Shown: positions 18,145 to 26,480, counted from the first letter of the stretch. The stretch is 64,000 nucleotides of DNA from Methylibium petroleiphilum PM1 (GCF_000015725.1 NC_008826.1:186001-250000); one strand, 5' to 3'. Numbers and translations: made by a program. Notes: generated by a model not told the origin, from the sequence alone.

Positions 18145-18675
18145 ATGGAGCAGACTGCAGCCGTCATCGACTGGAACCGCACCCCGGTGCAGATGATCGA
18201 GTCCGTCCTGCGGGCGAACATGTTCCGCATCGCCGGGCGCTACTACAACCGTCTGCGCGAGACGCTCGCCGAGCAGAAGGCCACCGCGCAAGGGAAGGAG
18301 GTCGAGACGATCACCATCCCGGAGCTGGCCGCTTCGCTGGCGCGCCGGATCAAGCCGGTGCTCGATGTGCTGAACCCCGTGAAGGACCAGGACAGCTGGA
18401 AGCTGGCCTCGGACGCCATCGAGCGCTCGCTGGTCTCCGAAGGCGCCTTGACCATCCCGGCCGAACGCCACCACGAGTGGCAGAGCTTCAGCGGCGAACA
18501 GATCCGCCGCCTGATGCGCCAGAACGACATCTCGATCCGCGAGCTCGCCGAGCGCATGCAGATCACTATGATCCGCGTGCGCGAAGTTCGTGAGCGTGGT
18601 GTCACTGGCAACTGCTACTGTCGCGACTGGTACGAGGCGATCACCTCGACCGGGATCTACACGGCCCAGCGCTAA
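18145..18675 (+). CDS. HTH-containing protein, 176 aa
   Basis: The C-terminal part (IRRLMRQNDISIRELAERMQ...RVREVRERG) has the pattern of a lambda/XRE-type helix-turn-helix, here preceded by a helical N-terminal domain of about 110 residues. Could be a transcription regulator or a DNA-binding replication accessory. Terminator directly downstream. Confidence 0.6.
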   Translation: MEQTAAVIDWNRTPVQMIESVLRANMFRIAGRYYNRLRETLAEQKATAQGKEVETITIPELAASLARRIKPVLDVLNPVKDQDSWKLASDAIERSLVSEGALTIPAERHHEWQSFSGEQIRRLMRQNDISIRELAERMQITMIRVREVRERGVTGNCYCRDWYEAITSTGIYTAQR

Positions 18676-18680
18676 CCCTC

Positions 18681-18718
18681 AGCCGCCCATGTCACATCGA
18701 CTGGGCGGCTTTTCTTTT
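18681..18718 (+). terminator. Intrinsic terminator
   Basis: AGCCGCCCA (18681-18689) pairs with TGGGCGGCT (18702-18710), followed by TTTCTTTT. Confidence 0.9.
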
Positions 18719-18741
18719 CCCTGAGCGACAAGGAGTCTGCG

Positions 18742-18930
18742 ATGGCCACGATCTCTTCACGCGACCGTCACCTGGTGGAGCCCGCGTCGTTCGACCTTCT
18801 CTGGGAGCGCTTCGTCGCCGCGATGCGCGCGGCCGGCGCGCTGGACGAGGACACCATCGCGTATGCCAAGCTCGACGACGTGCGCCAGGCGCTGCTGCAG
18901 GCCTCCGTCATCCCGAAAGGGGCGCGATAG
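18742..18930 (+). CDS. Small hypothetical protein, 62 aa
   Basis: SD AAGGAG before ATG 18742. Helical (FDLLWERFVAAMRAAGAL...DDVRQALLQ). Not recognised. Confidence 0.6.
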   Translation: MATISSRDRHLVEPASFDLLWERFVAAMRAAGALDEDTIAYAKLDDVRQALLQASVIPKGAR

Positions 18931-19054
18931 CCGCTGATGTGGATTGCGCATTCCACCTGCAAGCAGCACAGCATGCGGGGTGTGCGGCGCGCGTGATCAC
19001 GTGTAGATTGCTGGTGCTCAAGCGAACTCTGCATCAGGATCGAGGACCGCCGTC
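18931..19054 (+). promoter_or_regulatory. Intergenic region with weak ACGTG-type promoter
   Basis: TGTGCG, a 17-bp spacer ending TGATCACGTG, and -10 TAGATT resemble the phage promoter class but match poorly. The following CDS begins with GTG after about 45 nt. Confidence 0.35.
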
Positions 19055-19456
19055 GTGAAGCCCAGTCGTTTTGTCGCATTCGGCCGTGTGGCCTCGACCT
19101 TCTATGTCTCCTCGGTCAGCCTGCTGGTCGGCCTGTTCGTCGCGATCGCCGCGGCGTGCGTGAGCCCGATGGTGGAGCAGGTGTTCGCGCGCTACAGCGT
19201 GTTGTCGGTGCTCTTGGTCGCCGCGCTGACGCTGTGCCTTCCGTTCTTCCTCGCGTCGCTGCTATTCGGCTTCCTCGGTCGCTGCCCGTCGTGCGGCCAG
19301 CCGTTCGTCCAGTTCAGCTTCCTGCCCGACCAGCGCAAGCCGACAAACCTGCAGTCGCTCGTGCGCTGCGCGCGCACGGCCGCCGGCCTGGAGTGCCGCT
19401 GCCTGGCCTGCAGCACGGACGCGCTGAAGCGTCCGATCCTGCCGACCTCGGAATGA
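19055..19456 (+). CDS. Two-span membrane protein with zinc ribbon, 133 aa
   Basis: GTG start with upstream AGGA. Two strongly hydrophobic helices (about 15-35 and 49-73) precede a soluble tail with CPSCG and CRCLAC. Same layout as the protein at 8671-9093, though sequence similarity is limited. Function unknown. Convergent with tmk across a GC-rich terminator. Confidence 0.65.
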   Translation: MKPSRFVAFGRVASTFYVSSVSLLVGLFVAIAAACVSPMVEQVFARYSVLSVLLVAALTLCLPFFLASLLFGFLGRCPSCGQPFVQFSFLPDQRKPTNLQSLVRCARTAAGLECRCLACSTDALKRPILPTSE

Positions 19457-19459
19457 GGA

Positions 19460-19485
19460 AAGGGGCCCGCGGGCCCCTTCGTTGC
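19460..19485. terminator. Bidirectional terminator between convergent genes
   Basis: AAGGGGCCC pairs with GGGCCCCTT (19460-19479). It could stop both the + gene and the minus tmk transcript. Confidence 0.7.
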
Positions 19486-19499
19486 TGATCGATCTTCTC

Positions 19500-20174
19500 T
19501 CAGGCGGCGCGCTCGAGCCGCGCGGTTTCTCTCAAGGTCGACCTGACGAACTCGTCCAGGTGTGCGATCACCTCTTTGCGCACGACTCCCGGCGCGACGG
19601 CCGCGTCGATCACCCGGAACCGCTCGGGGTCCGCGACCATGCGCTCGAAGTAGCCCTGGCGCACTCGGCCGAAGAACTCCAGATCCTGGCGCTCGAACCG
19701 GTCAGCCTCGGCGCCGCGGCCCCGCCGGCGCGCCGCTGCCACGACGGGCTCGATGTCCAGCAGGAACGTCAGGTCCGGCCTCCACCCGCGCAGGACCATC
19801 TTCTCCAACGCTTCGAACTCTGCCCGCGCCAGGCCGCGACCGCGCACCTGGTACGCCCACGAGCAGTCCACGAAGCGATCGCAGACCACCCAGCGGCCGG
19901 CCTGCAGGGCAGGGCGGATGACCTGGGCCAGGTGATCCTGGCGCGCGGCGAAGAAGATCATCATCTCGGCCACCGGGTCGATCACGTCGCCGTGCAGCAC
20001 CAGCTCGCGCAGCCGCTCGGCCACCGGTGAGCCGCCGGGCTCGCGGGTGACCACCACCTCGATGCCGTAGTAGTCGCGCAGCCGCTCGACCACGGTTTGC
20101 ACCTGCGTCGACTTGCCGGCGCCGTCCAGCGCCGACAGGGTGATCATGCGGCCGCGCGCGGGCAGAAGGCTCAT
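19500..20174 (-). CDS. tmk: Thymidylate kinase
   Basis: 224 aa. P-loop DGAGKSTQ (about 17-24), TREPGGSPVAERLR, the DR(F/Y) motif in VVCDRFVDCSWAYQ, and a LID-region Arg cluster (RRRGRGAEADRFE). Phosphorylates dTMP to dTDP in the thymidine nucleotide pathway; complements the phage DHFR, dUTPase and MazG. The start overlaps the rdgC stop by four bases; an internal Met (residue 10) is an alternative start nearer the usual kinase length. Confidence 0.95.
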   Translation of the reverse strand: MSLLPARGRMITLSALDGAGKSTQVQTVVERLRDYYGIEVVVTREPGGSPVAERLRELVLHGDVIDPVAEMMIFFAARQDHLAQVIRPALQAGRWVVCDRFVDCSWAYQVRGRGLARAEFEALEKMVLRGWRPDLTFLLDIEPVVAAARRRGRGAEADRFERQDLEFFGRVRQGYFERMVADPERFRVIDAAVAPGVVRKEVIAHLDEFVRSTLRETARLERAA

Positions 20175-21133
20175 GCCTCGGCCGTCTCCTGCTCGCGCTC
20201 TTCGCTCTTGGCCTCGCGGGCGCCTTCGCCCGACTCGCCGGTGAACTCCAGTTCGCCGCCCAGCGCTTCGATCAGCTGCGGGATGAGCTGACTCAGCTCG
20301 CCGGTGACGATGGCCGCGTTCGCGTCGAACGGATCGTCTCCGCCGGCCTTCTTCTTCATGAGCGGGGTCTCGAGGAAGGTGACCTTCTTCAGGGCCATTG
20401 CGTCGGTGAGGGTGAAAGAGACCCTGTCGGTCCAGGTCATGGCCAGCTGGGTGGGCGTCTTGCCATGCGTCAGGTGCTGCTTGACCTCGTCGATGTCCAG
20501 CACGTGGCGCGAATACTTCACCGCGCTGCGGCTCTCGTCGCTCGACTTGAGCTCGCACTCGCGCTCGACGCCGAAACCGTCCGGCGCCTCGCCGTCCATG
20601 AGCCACTGAGACATGCAGGTGCCCGGCGACATCTGGGTCTGGATCAGCCCGATGGCCAGGCCGTCCAGCGTCTTGACCAGCGCGGACGTGGCCGTGTCGC
20701 ACTTCGACTGGCTCGCGGTGTCGATCGCCACGAGCTTGTTCTTGCGGTCGATCCAGACCGAGATGTGTTCCTTCTTCGAGAAGGCCTTGGGCAGCAGTTC
20801 GAGGATGACCGCTTCCTTGATCTCCCGGACCTCCTTCTTGCCCGGTCGGCGCGCCTCGCGCTGCTTGATCTGCTCGATGCGTGCGTCGACGTGCTGCTTG
20901 ATGACGCCGGCGGGCAGCAGCTTGGTCTGGATGCACAGGGTGAGCATCCACTGATCACCGACCGCCTCGACGAGCGGGCCGTGCTTCTCGCCGCGAGGTT
21001 CGACCCAGCCGGCCGAGATGGCCTGGGTGGCGCCGCATTCTGCGAAACGGAACTTCTGCAGGCTCGCTTCGGCTTCGGCGATTGCCGGGTGCCAGTCGCC
21101 CTGGATTCGGTAGACGGAGAGGTTCTTGAACAT
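20171..21133 (-). CDS. rdgC: RdgC-like recombination-associated protein
   Basis: 320 aa (bacterial RdgC about 300). Recognisable by the N-terminal MFKNLSVYRI, SAGWVEPRG, KLLPAGVIKQHVDARI, an EI(K)E..LELLPKAFSKKEHISVWID stretch and VAIDTASQSKCD. RdgC forms a ring dimer on duplex DNA and limits RecA loading. A phage copy could steer recombination or protect its DNA. The acidic C-terminal tail (SGEGAREAKSEEREQE) is longer than usual. Probably expressed from the divergent region at 21.17 kb with tmk as second gene. Confidence 0.88.
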   Translation of the reverse strand: MFKNLSVYRIQGDWHPAIAEAEASLQKFRFAECGATQAISAGWVEPRGEKHGPLVEAVGDQWMLTLCIQTKLLPAGVIKQHVDARIEQIKQREARRPGKKEVREIKEAVILELLPKAFSKKEHISVWIDRKNKLVAIDTASQSKCDTATSALVKTLDGLAIGLIQTQMSPGTCMSQWLMDGEAPDGFGVERECELKSSDESRSAVKYSRHVLDIDEVKQHLTHGKTPTQLAMTWTDRVSFTLTDAMALKKVTFLETPLMKKKAGGDDPFDANAAIVTGELSQLIPQLIEALGGELEFTGESGEGAREAKSEEREQETAEA

Positions 21134-21251
21134 GGGGGGTGTGGTTGGGGTGAGCTTGCTACGCCTCATGATAACTCATACCCAACACGTGCGCATACGG
21201 CAGCAGCATCCGAAGTTGACTTGGATAACACAGGCCGATAAACTGCGCAGC
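21134..21251. promoter_or_regulatory. Divergent promoter region
   Basis: Minus strand: GCACGTGTTGGGTATGAG (complement of 21175-21192) matches the phage promoter motif with one change and drives rdgC-tmk. Plus strand: -35 TTGACT (21216-21221), 17-bp spacer, -10 TAAACT (21239-21244), then ATG after 7 nt, again predicting a leaderless message. Confidence 0.65.
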
Positions 21252-21491
21252 ATGAATTCGAAACCACAAGCGCCGGAGCGCCAACTCGCTGCATCCCAGG
21301 GGCCCGAGGCGCTGCCGGCGGCCGCCACGATGGCGTGGTTGCGTGAGGTCGCTTCCGGCGTCGAGTCCTCGCTGCGGTTGGCTGAAGAGGCGGCTGCAAA
21401 GTTCACGCGGGACGAAGACGCCGAAGACGTCGACCGCATCGTCGCGGAGCTGAAGTCCGTCTCCCAGTTGCTGCGTGGTGCCGGCCTGTGA
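21252..21491 (+). CDS. Small helical protein, 79 aa
   Basis: Start ATG 21252 sits 7 nt behind a sigma70-like -10. Acidic helical protein (EAAAKFTRDEDAEDVDRIVAEL). Not recognised. Heads the operon leading to the DSF-type cassette. Confidence 0.65.
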   Translation: MNSKPQAPERQLAASQGPEALPAAATMAWLREVASGVESSLRLAEEAAAKFTRDEDAEDVDRIVAELKSVSQLLRGAGL

Positions 21492-21844
21492 TGGTCGGCG
21501 CCGTCGGATCCACGGCCCGCGGCAGATCGGTGCCTCTGCCGCCGGCGCTCGACGCGGCGCGGACCTTCATTCGCGAGCACATCGGCGCCTGCGCCGGCGA
21601 ACTCGTCACCTGGCTGACCCACGGCTCCGAACCCGGGCCGACGCTGCGGGAGGCAGCGAAATTGGTGGCGCTCCAACTTCCCGAGGGCGCGAACGCGCTC
21701 CAAGTGGTCCATCGCCTCACCGAACTCGCTGCGCTGTCCTCCGTGGCTGAACTCGTGGCCTGGCGTGAGCAGTTCCCGAGGCACGCCTACCGCGAGAGCG
21801 ACGGCCGCGTGCTGCTCGACCTTTCGCCCCCGCTCGCCTCATGA
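21491..21844 (+). CDS. Hypothetical helical protein, 117 aa
   Basis: ATG overlaps the preceding TGA (GTG at 21488 is possible). Helical throughout and rich in Ala/Leu, with no motif. The stop overlaps the next ATG. Confidence 0.6.
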   Translation: MVGAVGSTARGRSVPLPPALDAARTFIREHIGACAGELVTWLTHGSEPGPTLREAAKLVALQLPEGANALQVVHRLTELAALSSVAELVAWREQFPRHAYRESDGRVLLDLSPPLAS

Positions 21845-22344
21845 ACGCTACCGAAGCACTCAACGGTCTGGACATCCAGGCCGTGCGCCCGATTCACTCG
21901 AAGTTCAGCCCGAACCTGTACGCGTGGCTGAGCGACCGCCGCCGGCCGCGCCGGCGCACTCACAGCCGCGTCTACCGTGGCGCCGATGGCGTGCTGTGGA
22001 TCGGCGAGATCGACCAGCCGGACGGCGGCCATGCGTGGTTCACCGGCGCCCGCCTTCTCGGCGTGCTGTGCAACGGCTCCGCCGAGGAGTCGTTCGCCCA
22101 TGCCGGCCTCGCTTCTCAACTGACCGAGGTGGCTGACTTCTGGCAGCGCTACGTCACCGACGGTCGTTGCGCCATCGACGCGACGCACACCTCCTACTTC
22201 GTGGGTGACGACACCCGCTGGAGCGTGAACGCACGCGGCACGCGGCGAACCTGCCTGTGGTGCGGCAAGGCCTCCCAGCGACTGAAGCGCTGGACTGAGC
22301 GCGTTCGTCGCGAGACGTGGATGGACGACGTCAAGGACGACTGA
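21841..22344 (+). CDS. Hypothetical protein, 167 aa
   Basis: Contains a very basic patch (SDRRRPRRRTHSRVY) near residue 35 and a C-terminal CLWCG, features of nucleic-acid binding, but no family was recognised. Coupled to the upstream gene by a 4-nt overlap. Confidence 0.6.
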   Translation: MNATEALNGLDIQAVRPIHSKFSPNLYAWLSDRRRPRRRTHSRVYRGADGVLWIGEIDQPDGGHAWFTGARLLGVLCNGSAEESFAHAGLASQLTEVADFWQRYVTDGRCAIDATHTSYFVGDDTRWSVNARGTRRTCLWCGKASQRLKRWTERVRRETWMDDVKDD

Positions 22345-22345
22345 G

Positions 22346-23002
22346 ATGCACACGAACACCCATTGGCGCGAAGGCGCGCCGCCCGAGGGTATCTCCAGCG
22401 CCTGGCTGCGCATCGAGACCCCGTACCCCGATCACGACCCGCAGATCAGTGCGCTCCTGGCGGTGCTGGATGACGGCATCTGGTACGAGGCTGCCGACTG
22501 GAAGGCTCGGGACACGCTCGACCCGATCGAGGGCGAGATCACGCACCACATCCCGTACGAGTGCCCCCGAGCCGCGCTGGTGGCCGGCGGCCCCCGCGGT
22601 CCGTTCTCGGTGTACGGCGACAGCGACATCGCAGATGCGCACGGCCACGTGGCCACGGCCGAGAACGCCGGCCTGGCCTCGCTGATCTGTCACGCCCTCA
22701 ATGCGCAGGCGGAGCAAGCAGCCGACGCCGGCGTCTACCTGGTCAGCTTCGCGCACCGGTCGACCGGCTTCGTCCAGTTCTGGCGCGCCGAGAACGCCGG
22801 CTACACGCCCTACGTCGACGAGGCGGGAATCTATCGCCGCGCCGACCTCAAGCCCGGCTACCACGATGCGCCGGATGTTGTTCCCGTGCCGGTGCACATC
22901 GTGCAGGCGCTGAGCCTTCGCTGCATCGACCGCGGCCGCACGTCGGCCTCGATCTTCTCTTCGCCGGAGGCGCTGCGCGCTGCGCTCGCTGACGGCCTGT
23001 AA
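22346..23002 (+). CDS. Hypothetical protein, 218 aa
   Basis: Soluble alpha/beta protein. The central region (ATAENAGLASLICHALNAQAEQAADAGVYLV) and the C-terminal region show no catalytic signature. Directly upstream of the heme-oxygenase-like gene with a 36-nt gap containing AAGGA. Confidence 0.6.
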   Translation: MHTNTHWREGAPPEGISSAWLRIETPYPDHDPQISALLAVLDDGIWYEAADWKARDTLDPIEGEITHHIPYECPRAALVAGGPRGPFSVYGDSDIADAHGHVATAENAGLASLICHALNAQAEQAADAGVYLVSFAHRSTGFVQFWRAENAGYTPYVDEAGIYRRADLKPGYHDAPDVVPVPVHIVQALSLRCIDRGRTSASIFSSPEALRAALADGL

Positions 23003-23038
23003 CCCTCACCTTCACCCAACTCTCTAAGGACCCTCAAC

Positions 23039-23767
23039 TTGATCCCCTTCTTCCTCGACCTGGTTTCCCGCACCGACGAAGCGCGCCGCGCGTTCGAGCT
23101 TCATCCCGTGGTCACCCACGCCGCCGCGAACGGCATGACGCTGCAGCGCTACCGCCGCCTGCTGCTCGAGCTGTACCACGTGGTCTGGCACTTCAACACC
23201 GTGAGCGCCGCCGGCGCCAGCCGCCTGCAGGACACGCACAAGCAGGTGCGCTACTTCCTCTACGAGCACATGCACGAGGAGAGCGGCCACGAGGAATGGG
23301 TGCTCGCCGACCTGGAGCAGATGGGCGTGACGCGCGACATCGCGCTGAACCACCGCCCCTCGCACTACACGCTGGCGCTGGTCGGCTACTACTACTACGC
23401 CGCGGACCGCAAGCATCCGGCGTCCGTGCTGGGCATGCTGTACGCACTCGAGGTGATCGCTTCGGTGTACGGCGGCACGCTGACCTCGGCCGTCAAGGAA
23501 TCGCTGCTGCTCGACGACGAGCGCGGCGTCTCGTTCATCAGCAGCCACGCCACCCTCGACGCGGAGCACATGGCCGACCTGAAGACCGTGCTGGACACGA
23601 TCGAGGACGACGAAGCCAAGGACGCGATCGAGGAAGCCGTGCTGCTGACCTTCAACCACCTGACCCACATCATGGTGGAAGCGCACCTGGAGGAAGGTGA
23701 CATCTCCGGCGCGCCGGCGGTCAACGCCGAGCACTTCGCGATCTCGGCCGAGAAGGCGGCGGCATGA
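23039..23767 (+). CDS. Heme-oxygenase-like di-iron oxidase/oxygenase family protein
   Basis: 242 aa, TTG start 8 nt after AAGGA. All-helical, with a His/Glu-rich pattern: ELYHVVWHFNT, YEHMHEESGHEEWVLADLEQMG, LYALEVIASVYGG and SHATLDAEHMADLKTVL, which resembles the TENA/PqqC/HDO superfamily of iron-containing redox enzymes acting on small molecules, often fatty acids or amines. First gene of a tight cassette with an RpfF-type crotonase and a desaturase-like protein, so I infer oxidation or desaturation of a fatty-acyl substrate. Exact ligands need structural modelling. Confidence 0.7.
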   Translation: MIPFFLDLVSRTDEARRAFELHPVVTHAAANGMTLQRYRRLLLELYHVVWHFNTVSAAGASRLQDTHKQVRYFLYEHMHEESGHEEWVLADLEQMGVTRDIALNHRPSHYTLALVGYYYYAADRKHPASVLGMLYALEVIASVYGGTLTSAVKESLLLDDERGVSFISSHATLDAEHMADLKTVLDTIEDDEAKDAIEEAVLLTFNHLTHIMVEAHLEEGDISGAPAVNAEHFAISAEKAAA

Positions 23768-24714
23768 GCGGCGCGCCGATCGACGTCTTCGGCGGCGGGC
23801 TGCCGCGCCTGAAGTACCTGCGGTTCGAGTGGGACGCGCAGCAGCGCACCCTCACGGTCCGCATGAACGTCAAGCCGATCCAGTGCTACAGCCTGGCGGT
23901 GATGGCCGAGTACAAGAAGTTCTTCGCGTACGTGGACAGCTTCCCCGGCCTGGTCCGCAACGTCGTGCTGGTGTCCGATGTCGCCGGCGTCTTCAACTTC
24001 GGCGGCGACCTCTCGCTGTTCGCGCTGCTGGTGCGCGCCAAGGACCTCAAGTCGCTGAAGATGTACGGCCACCTGTGCCTGGACCTGGTCTGGTGGCTGG
24101 AGACCGCCCCTGGCCGCGGCATCCACACCACGGCGCTGGTCCAGGGCGATGCGCTGGGCGGCGGCCTCGAGTCCGTCTTGCCCTTCGGGCACGTGATCTT
24201 CGAGCGCAGCGCGCAGGCCGGCTTCCCGGAGATGCTGTTCAACCTGTTCCCCGGCATGGGCGCGTGGAACTTCACCGCTCGGAAGGCGGGGTTCCAGGTG
24301 GCCAACGAGATGGTGCTGAGCGGCAAGCTGTTCTCGGCCGACGAGCTGCACGCCAGGGGCGTGGTCGACCAGGTGGTCGAAGATGGCGAGGGCCCGGCCG
24401 CAGTGAGCGCGTTCCTGCGCTCGCTCGATGGGCGGCACCGCGGCACGATCGCCGCGCTGAAGGCCCGCCGGCGCATGGCACCGGTCTCCGAGGAGTCGCT
24501 GCGCGGCATCGTCGAGGACTGGGCCGAGGCCGCGCTGCAGCTGGAGGATCGCGATCTGCGTCTCATGGAGCGCCTAGCGCGCGCGCAGCTCAAGAAGGTC
24601 GGCGGCGGCGCGGACGGCGCGGTCGAGGAGATCAAGCGCATCGAGCTGGAGGCCGCCTGGGCCGAGCAGGGCGGCGCAGCACCCGCGTCGGCGGCCATGC
24701 CGCTGGCGGCCTGA
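23764..24714 (+). CDS. RpfF-type crotonase (DSF synthase-like)
   Basis: 316 aa. Crotonase fold with FNFGGDLSLFALL (oxyanion-hole GGDL region), then GDALGGGLESVL and AGFPEMLFNLFPGMGAW. The two Glu of these motifs (E136 and E156) are 20 residues apart, as are E141 and E161 of Xanthomonas RpfF, and FPGMGA is a hallmark of RpfF rather than of ordinary enoyl-CoA hydratases. RpfF converts 3-hydroxyacyl-ACP to cis-2-unsaturated fatty acids of the DSF quorum-sensing family. The C-terminal 80 residues are helical. ATGA overlap with the upstream gene. Confidence 0.82.
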   Translation: MSGAPIDVFGGGLPRLKYLRFEWDAQQRTLTVRMNVKPIQCYSLAVMAEYKKFFAYVDSFPGLVRNVVLVSDVAGVFNFGGDLSLFALLVRAKDLKSLKMYGHLCLDLVWWLETAPGRGIHTTALVQGDALGGGLESVLPFGHVIFERSAQAGFPEMLFNLFPGMGAWNFTARKAGFQVANEMVLSGKLFSADELHARGVVDQVVEDGEGPAAVSAFLRSLDGRHRGTIAALKARRRMAPVSEESLRGIVEDWAEAALQLEDRDLRLMERLARAQLKKVGGGADGAVEEIKRIELEAAWAEQGGAAPASAAMPLAA

Positions 24715-24727
24715 CGCGGAGGCCGGC

Positions 24728-25591
24728 GTGCAGCAGCCCGAACCGACCATGCTCTACGTCGAGCTCTTCCAGCAGCTGGAAGCGGTTCGCTGGAACATGG
24801 AGCGCGACATCCCGTGGAGCCAGTTCGACGCGAGCAAGCTGAGCGACGAGCAGGCGCAGACGATCAAGATGAACGCCATCACCGAGTGGGCGGCGTTGCC
24901 GGCCACCGAGATGTTCCTGCGCGACAACCGCGACGACAGCGACTTCAGCGCGTTCATGAGCATCTGGTTCTTCGAAGAGCAGAAGCACTCGCTCGCGCTC
25001 ATCGAGTACCTGCGCCGCTTCCGGCCGGACCTGGCGCCGACGGAGGCCGAACTGCACGAGGTGCGCTTCGAGTTCGACCCGGCGCCGCCGCTGGAGACGC
25101 TGATGCTGCACTTCTGCGGGGAGATCCGGCTGAACCACTGGTATCGGCGCGCCGCCGAGTGGCACACCGAGCCCGTGATCAAGGCGATCTACGAGACCCT
25201 CGCGCGCGACGAGGCCCGCCACGGCGGCGCGTACCTGCGTTACATGAAGCGAGCGCTGTCCCGGTTCGGCGACGAGGCCCGCGTGGCGTTCGCCAAGGTC
25301 GGCGTTCTCATGGCCAGCGCGCGCCGCACCGCGCAACCACTGCATCCGACGAACCTGCACGTCAACGCCGCCCTGTTCCCGCGCGACACGGTGCAAAGCC
25401 GCCTGCCGGACCCGGCCTGGCTGGAGCACTGGCTGGACAAGCAGATCCAGTTCGACCTCGTCTGGGAGACGCGGGTCAGCGAGCGCATCCTGCACAACCT
25501 GAGCCTGCTGATGGGCCGCAGCTTCGCCAGCGCCCAGGAGCTCAACCGCTTCCGCAAGGATCTGTTGCAGGGCGCCGCCGCGGCGGCCTGA
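24728..25591 (+). CDS. Acyl-ACP-desaturase-like di-iron protein
   Basis: 287 aa; GTG start after GGAGG (ATG 24749 is an alternative). Ferritin-like four-helix di-iron protein with two (D/E)ExxH motifs: FFEEQKHS and RDEARHGG, plus an earlier Glu in EWAALPATE. This is the ligand plan of soluble acyl-ACP desaturases (EENRH/DEKRH). With the crotonase and the heme-oxygenase-like protein it completes a plausible route to an unsaturated or oxidised fatty-acid signal. No electron-transfer partner is visible nearby. The 13-nt gap to the crotonase indicates one operon. Confidence 0.75.
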   Translation: MQQPEPTMLYVELFQQLEAVRWNMERDIPWSQFDASKLSDEQAQTIKMNAITEWAALPATEMFLRDNRDDSDFSAFMSIWFFEEQKHSLALIEYLRRFRPDLAPTEAELHEVRFEFDPAPPLETLMLHFCGEIRLNHWYRRAAEWHTEPVIKAIYETLARDEARHGGAYLRYMKRALSRFGDEARVAFAKVGVLMASARRTAQPLHPTNLHVNAALFPRDTVQSRLPDPAWLEHWLDKQIQFDLVWETRVSERILHNLSLLMGRSFASAQELNRFRKDLLQGAAAAA

Positions 25592-25604
25592 CGCCTCCGG
25601 CCCG

Positions 25605-25991
25605 TCAGCTGGCCCCTTCGGCGGCCGGCGGCCGGCTCTTCCCAACCAGCTCGGCGACCGCGCAGCGCAGAACCTGCTCATCACCGCTGGCCGCATACGC
25701 GTGGACCAGCGTCTTGCCCTCCAGCTCGGCGCGGGGCTCGTGGATCCACCGCTCGAGCCGCCCCGTGTTCTGGTCCGGCTGGTTGATCTCCTCTGGCGTC
25801 AGCTCGTGCCCCATCTCCAGCAGCAGCCTGCGCACGATGGCCAGCACGATCAAGCCTGCTTCGGCCGCCATGCTCAGCGCGGCCGCGAGAGGCCCTTTGT
25901 TCCGATGGCGAAACAGGCTTCCAGCATCGCGCCCCCTTTCTGTGCGCAGGATGCCGGCCGCTGTGGGATTGGTCAACGCCTCCGGTTGCAT
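25605..25991 (-). CDS. Hypothetical protein, 128 aa
   Basis: Convergent with the desaturase-like gene. One moderately hydrophobic helix (AAALSMAAEAGLIVLAIVRRLLLEMG), then a tail with EEINQPDQNTGRLERWIHEP. A similar EE.NQ...T.RL..W..EP pattern is common in phage/prophage 'MmcB-like' or hypothetical small proteins, but I cannot assign it. Promoter of the ACGTGTTATG class lies directly upstream. Confidence 0.6.
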   Translation of the reverse strand: MQPEALTNPTAAGILRTERGRDAGSLFRHRNKGPLAAALSMAAEAGLIVLAIVRRLLLEMGHELTPEEINQPDQNTGRLERWIHEPRAELEGKTLVHAYAASGDEQVLRCAVAELVGKSRPPAAEGAS

Positions 25992-26030
25992 GGATCGAGC
26001 GTCTCTGTACAATACATAACACGTCAACAT
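25986..26030. promoter_or_regulatory. Overlapping divergent promoters
   Basis: Minus: ACGTGTTATG-TATTGT (complement of 26009-26024). Plus: TTGCAT (25986-25991), 16-bp spacer, TACAAT (26008-26013). The plus -35 overlaps the start codon of the minus gene. Confidence 0.6.
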
Positions 26031-26045
26031 ACCGCCGGTGAATCC

Positions 26046-26273
26046 ATGTTCCTGTACGACAACTACGAGCTTCACGTCTTCCTGCTCATCGCGGGCTGGA
26101 TTGGCTCCGCCTTCGGCTTCGTCTTCTACCTGGCGCCGGCGCTGTCGCATTACATCGCGGTGAACACCACGCTCGGCGTTGTCGCGATGTCGGTCTTCTT
26201 CGGCAAAACGCTGTGGGACGTGGTACGCCGCGGCCCGCAGAGTGACGCCCCCCTGGTGGTCGAGCAGCAATGA
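26046..26273 (+). CDS. Small two-span membrane protein, 75 aa
   Basis: Two hydrophobic helices (about 9-31 and 36-54) and a short charged tail. First of three consecutive small membrane proteins (26.0-26.7 kb), which might act together, for example in the envelope. Family unknown. Confidence 0.65.
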   Translation: MFLYDNYELHVFLLIAGWIGSAFGFVFYLAPALSHYIAVNTTLGVVAMSVFFGKTLWDVVRRGPQSDAPLVVEQQ

Positions 26274-26479
26274 ACGAGCACTCGCGCAGCAGCAAGATGC
26301 GCCGCAAAGCCGGCGACTTCACCGTCGCCGCCGCGCTTGCCGTCGCGATCCTCGGCACCTGCTTCCTCTCCTGGACGGTGCCGGCCGCAGGCCTGAAGGA
26401 CAGCACCGTCACCCCCGCTTTCAACCCCCAACCGCATCAGGTCGCCTCGATCGGTGCGCACGCCTTCACAGAGGTCTAA
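26270..26479 (+). CDS. Small single-span or secreted protein, 69 aa
   Basis: Basic N-terminus (RSSKMRRKAGD) then a hydrophobic segment ALAVAILGTCFLSW: a signal anchor, or a signal peptide with a Cys at its end that could be a lipoprotein-like site (weak). The remainder is Thr/Pro-rich and extracytoplasmic. ATGA overlap upstream. Confidence 0.6.
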   Translation: MNEHSRSSKMRRKAGDFTVAAALAVAILGTCFLSWTVPAAGLKDSTVTPAFNPQPHQVASIGAHAFTEV

Positions 26480-26480
26480 C

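Noticed and set aside
23764-24714. Ordinary enoyl-CoA hydratase for fatty-acid degradation
   Set aside because: FPGMGA, the 20-residue Glu spacing and the di-iron neighbours fit RpfF-type enzymes better; beta-oxidation partners are absent.
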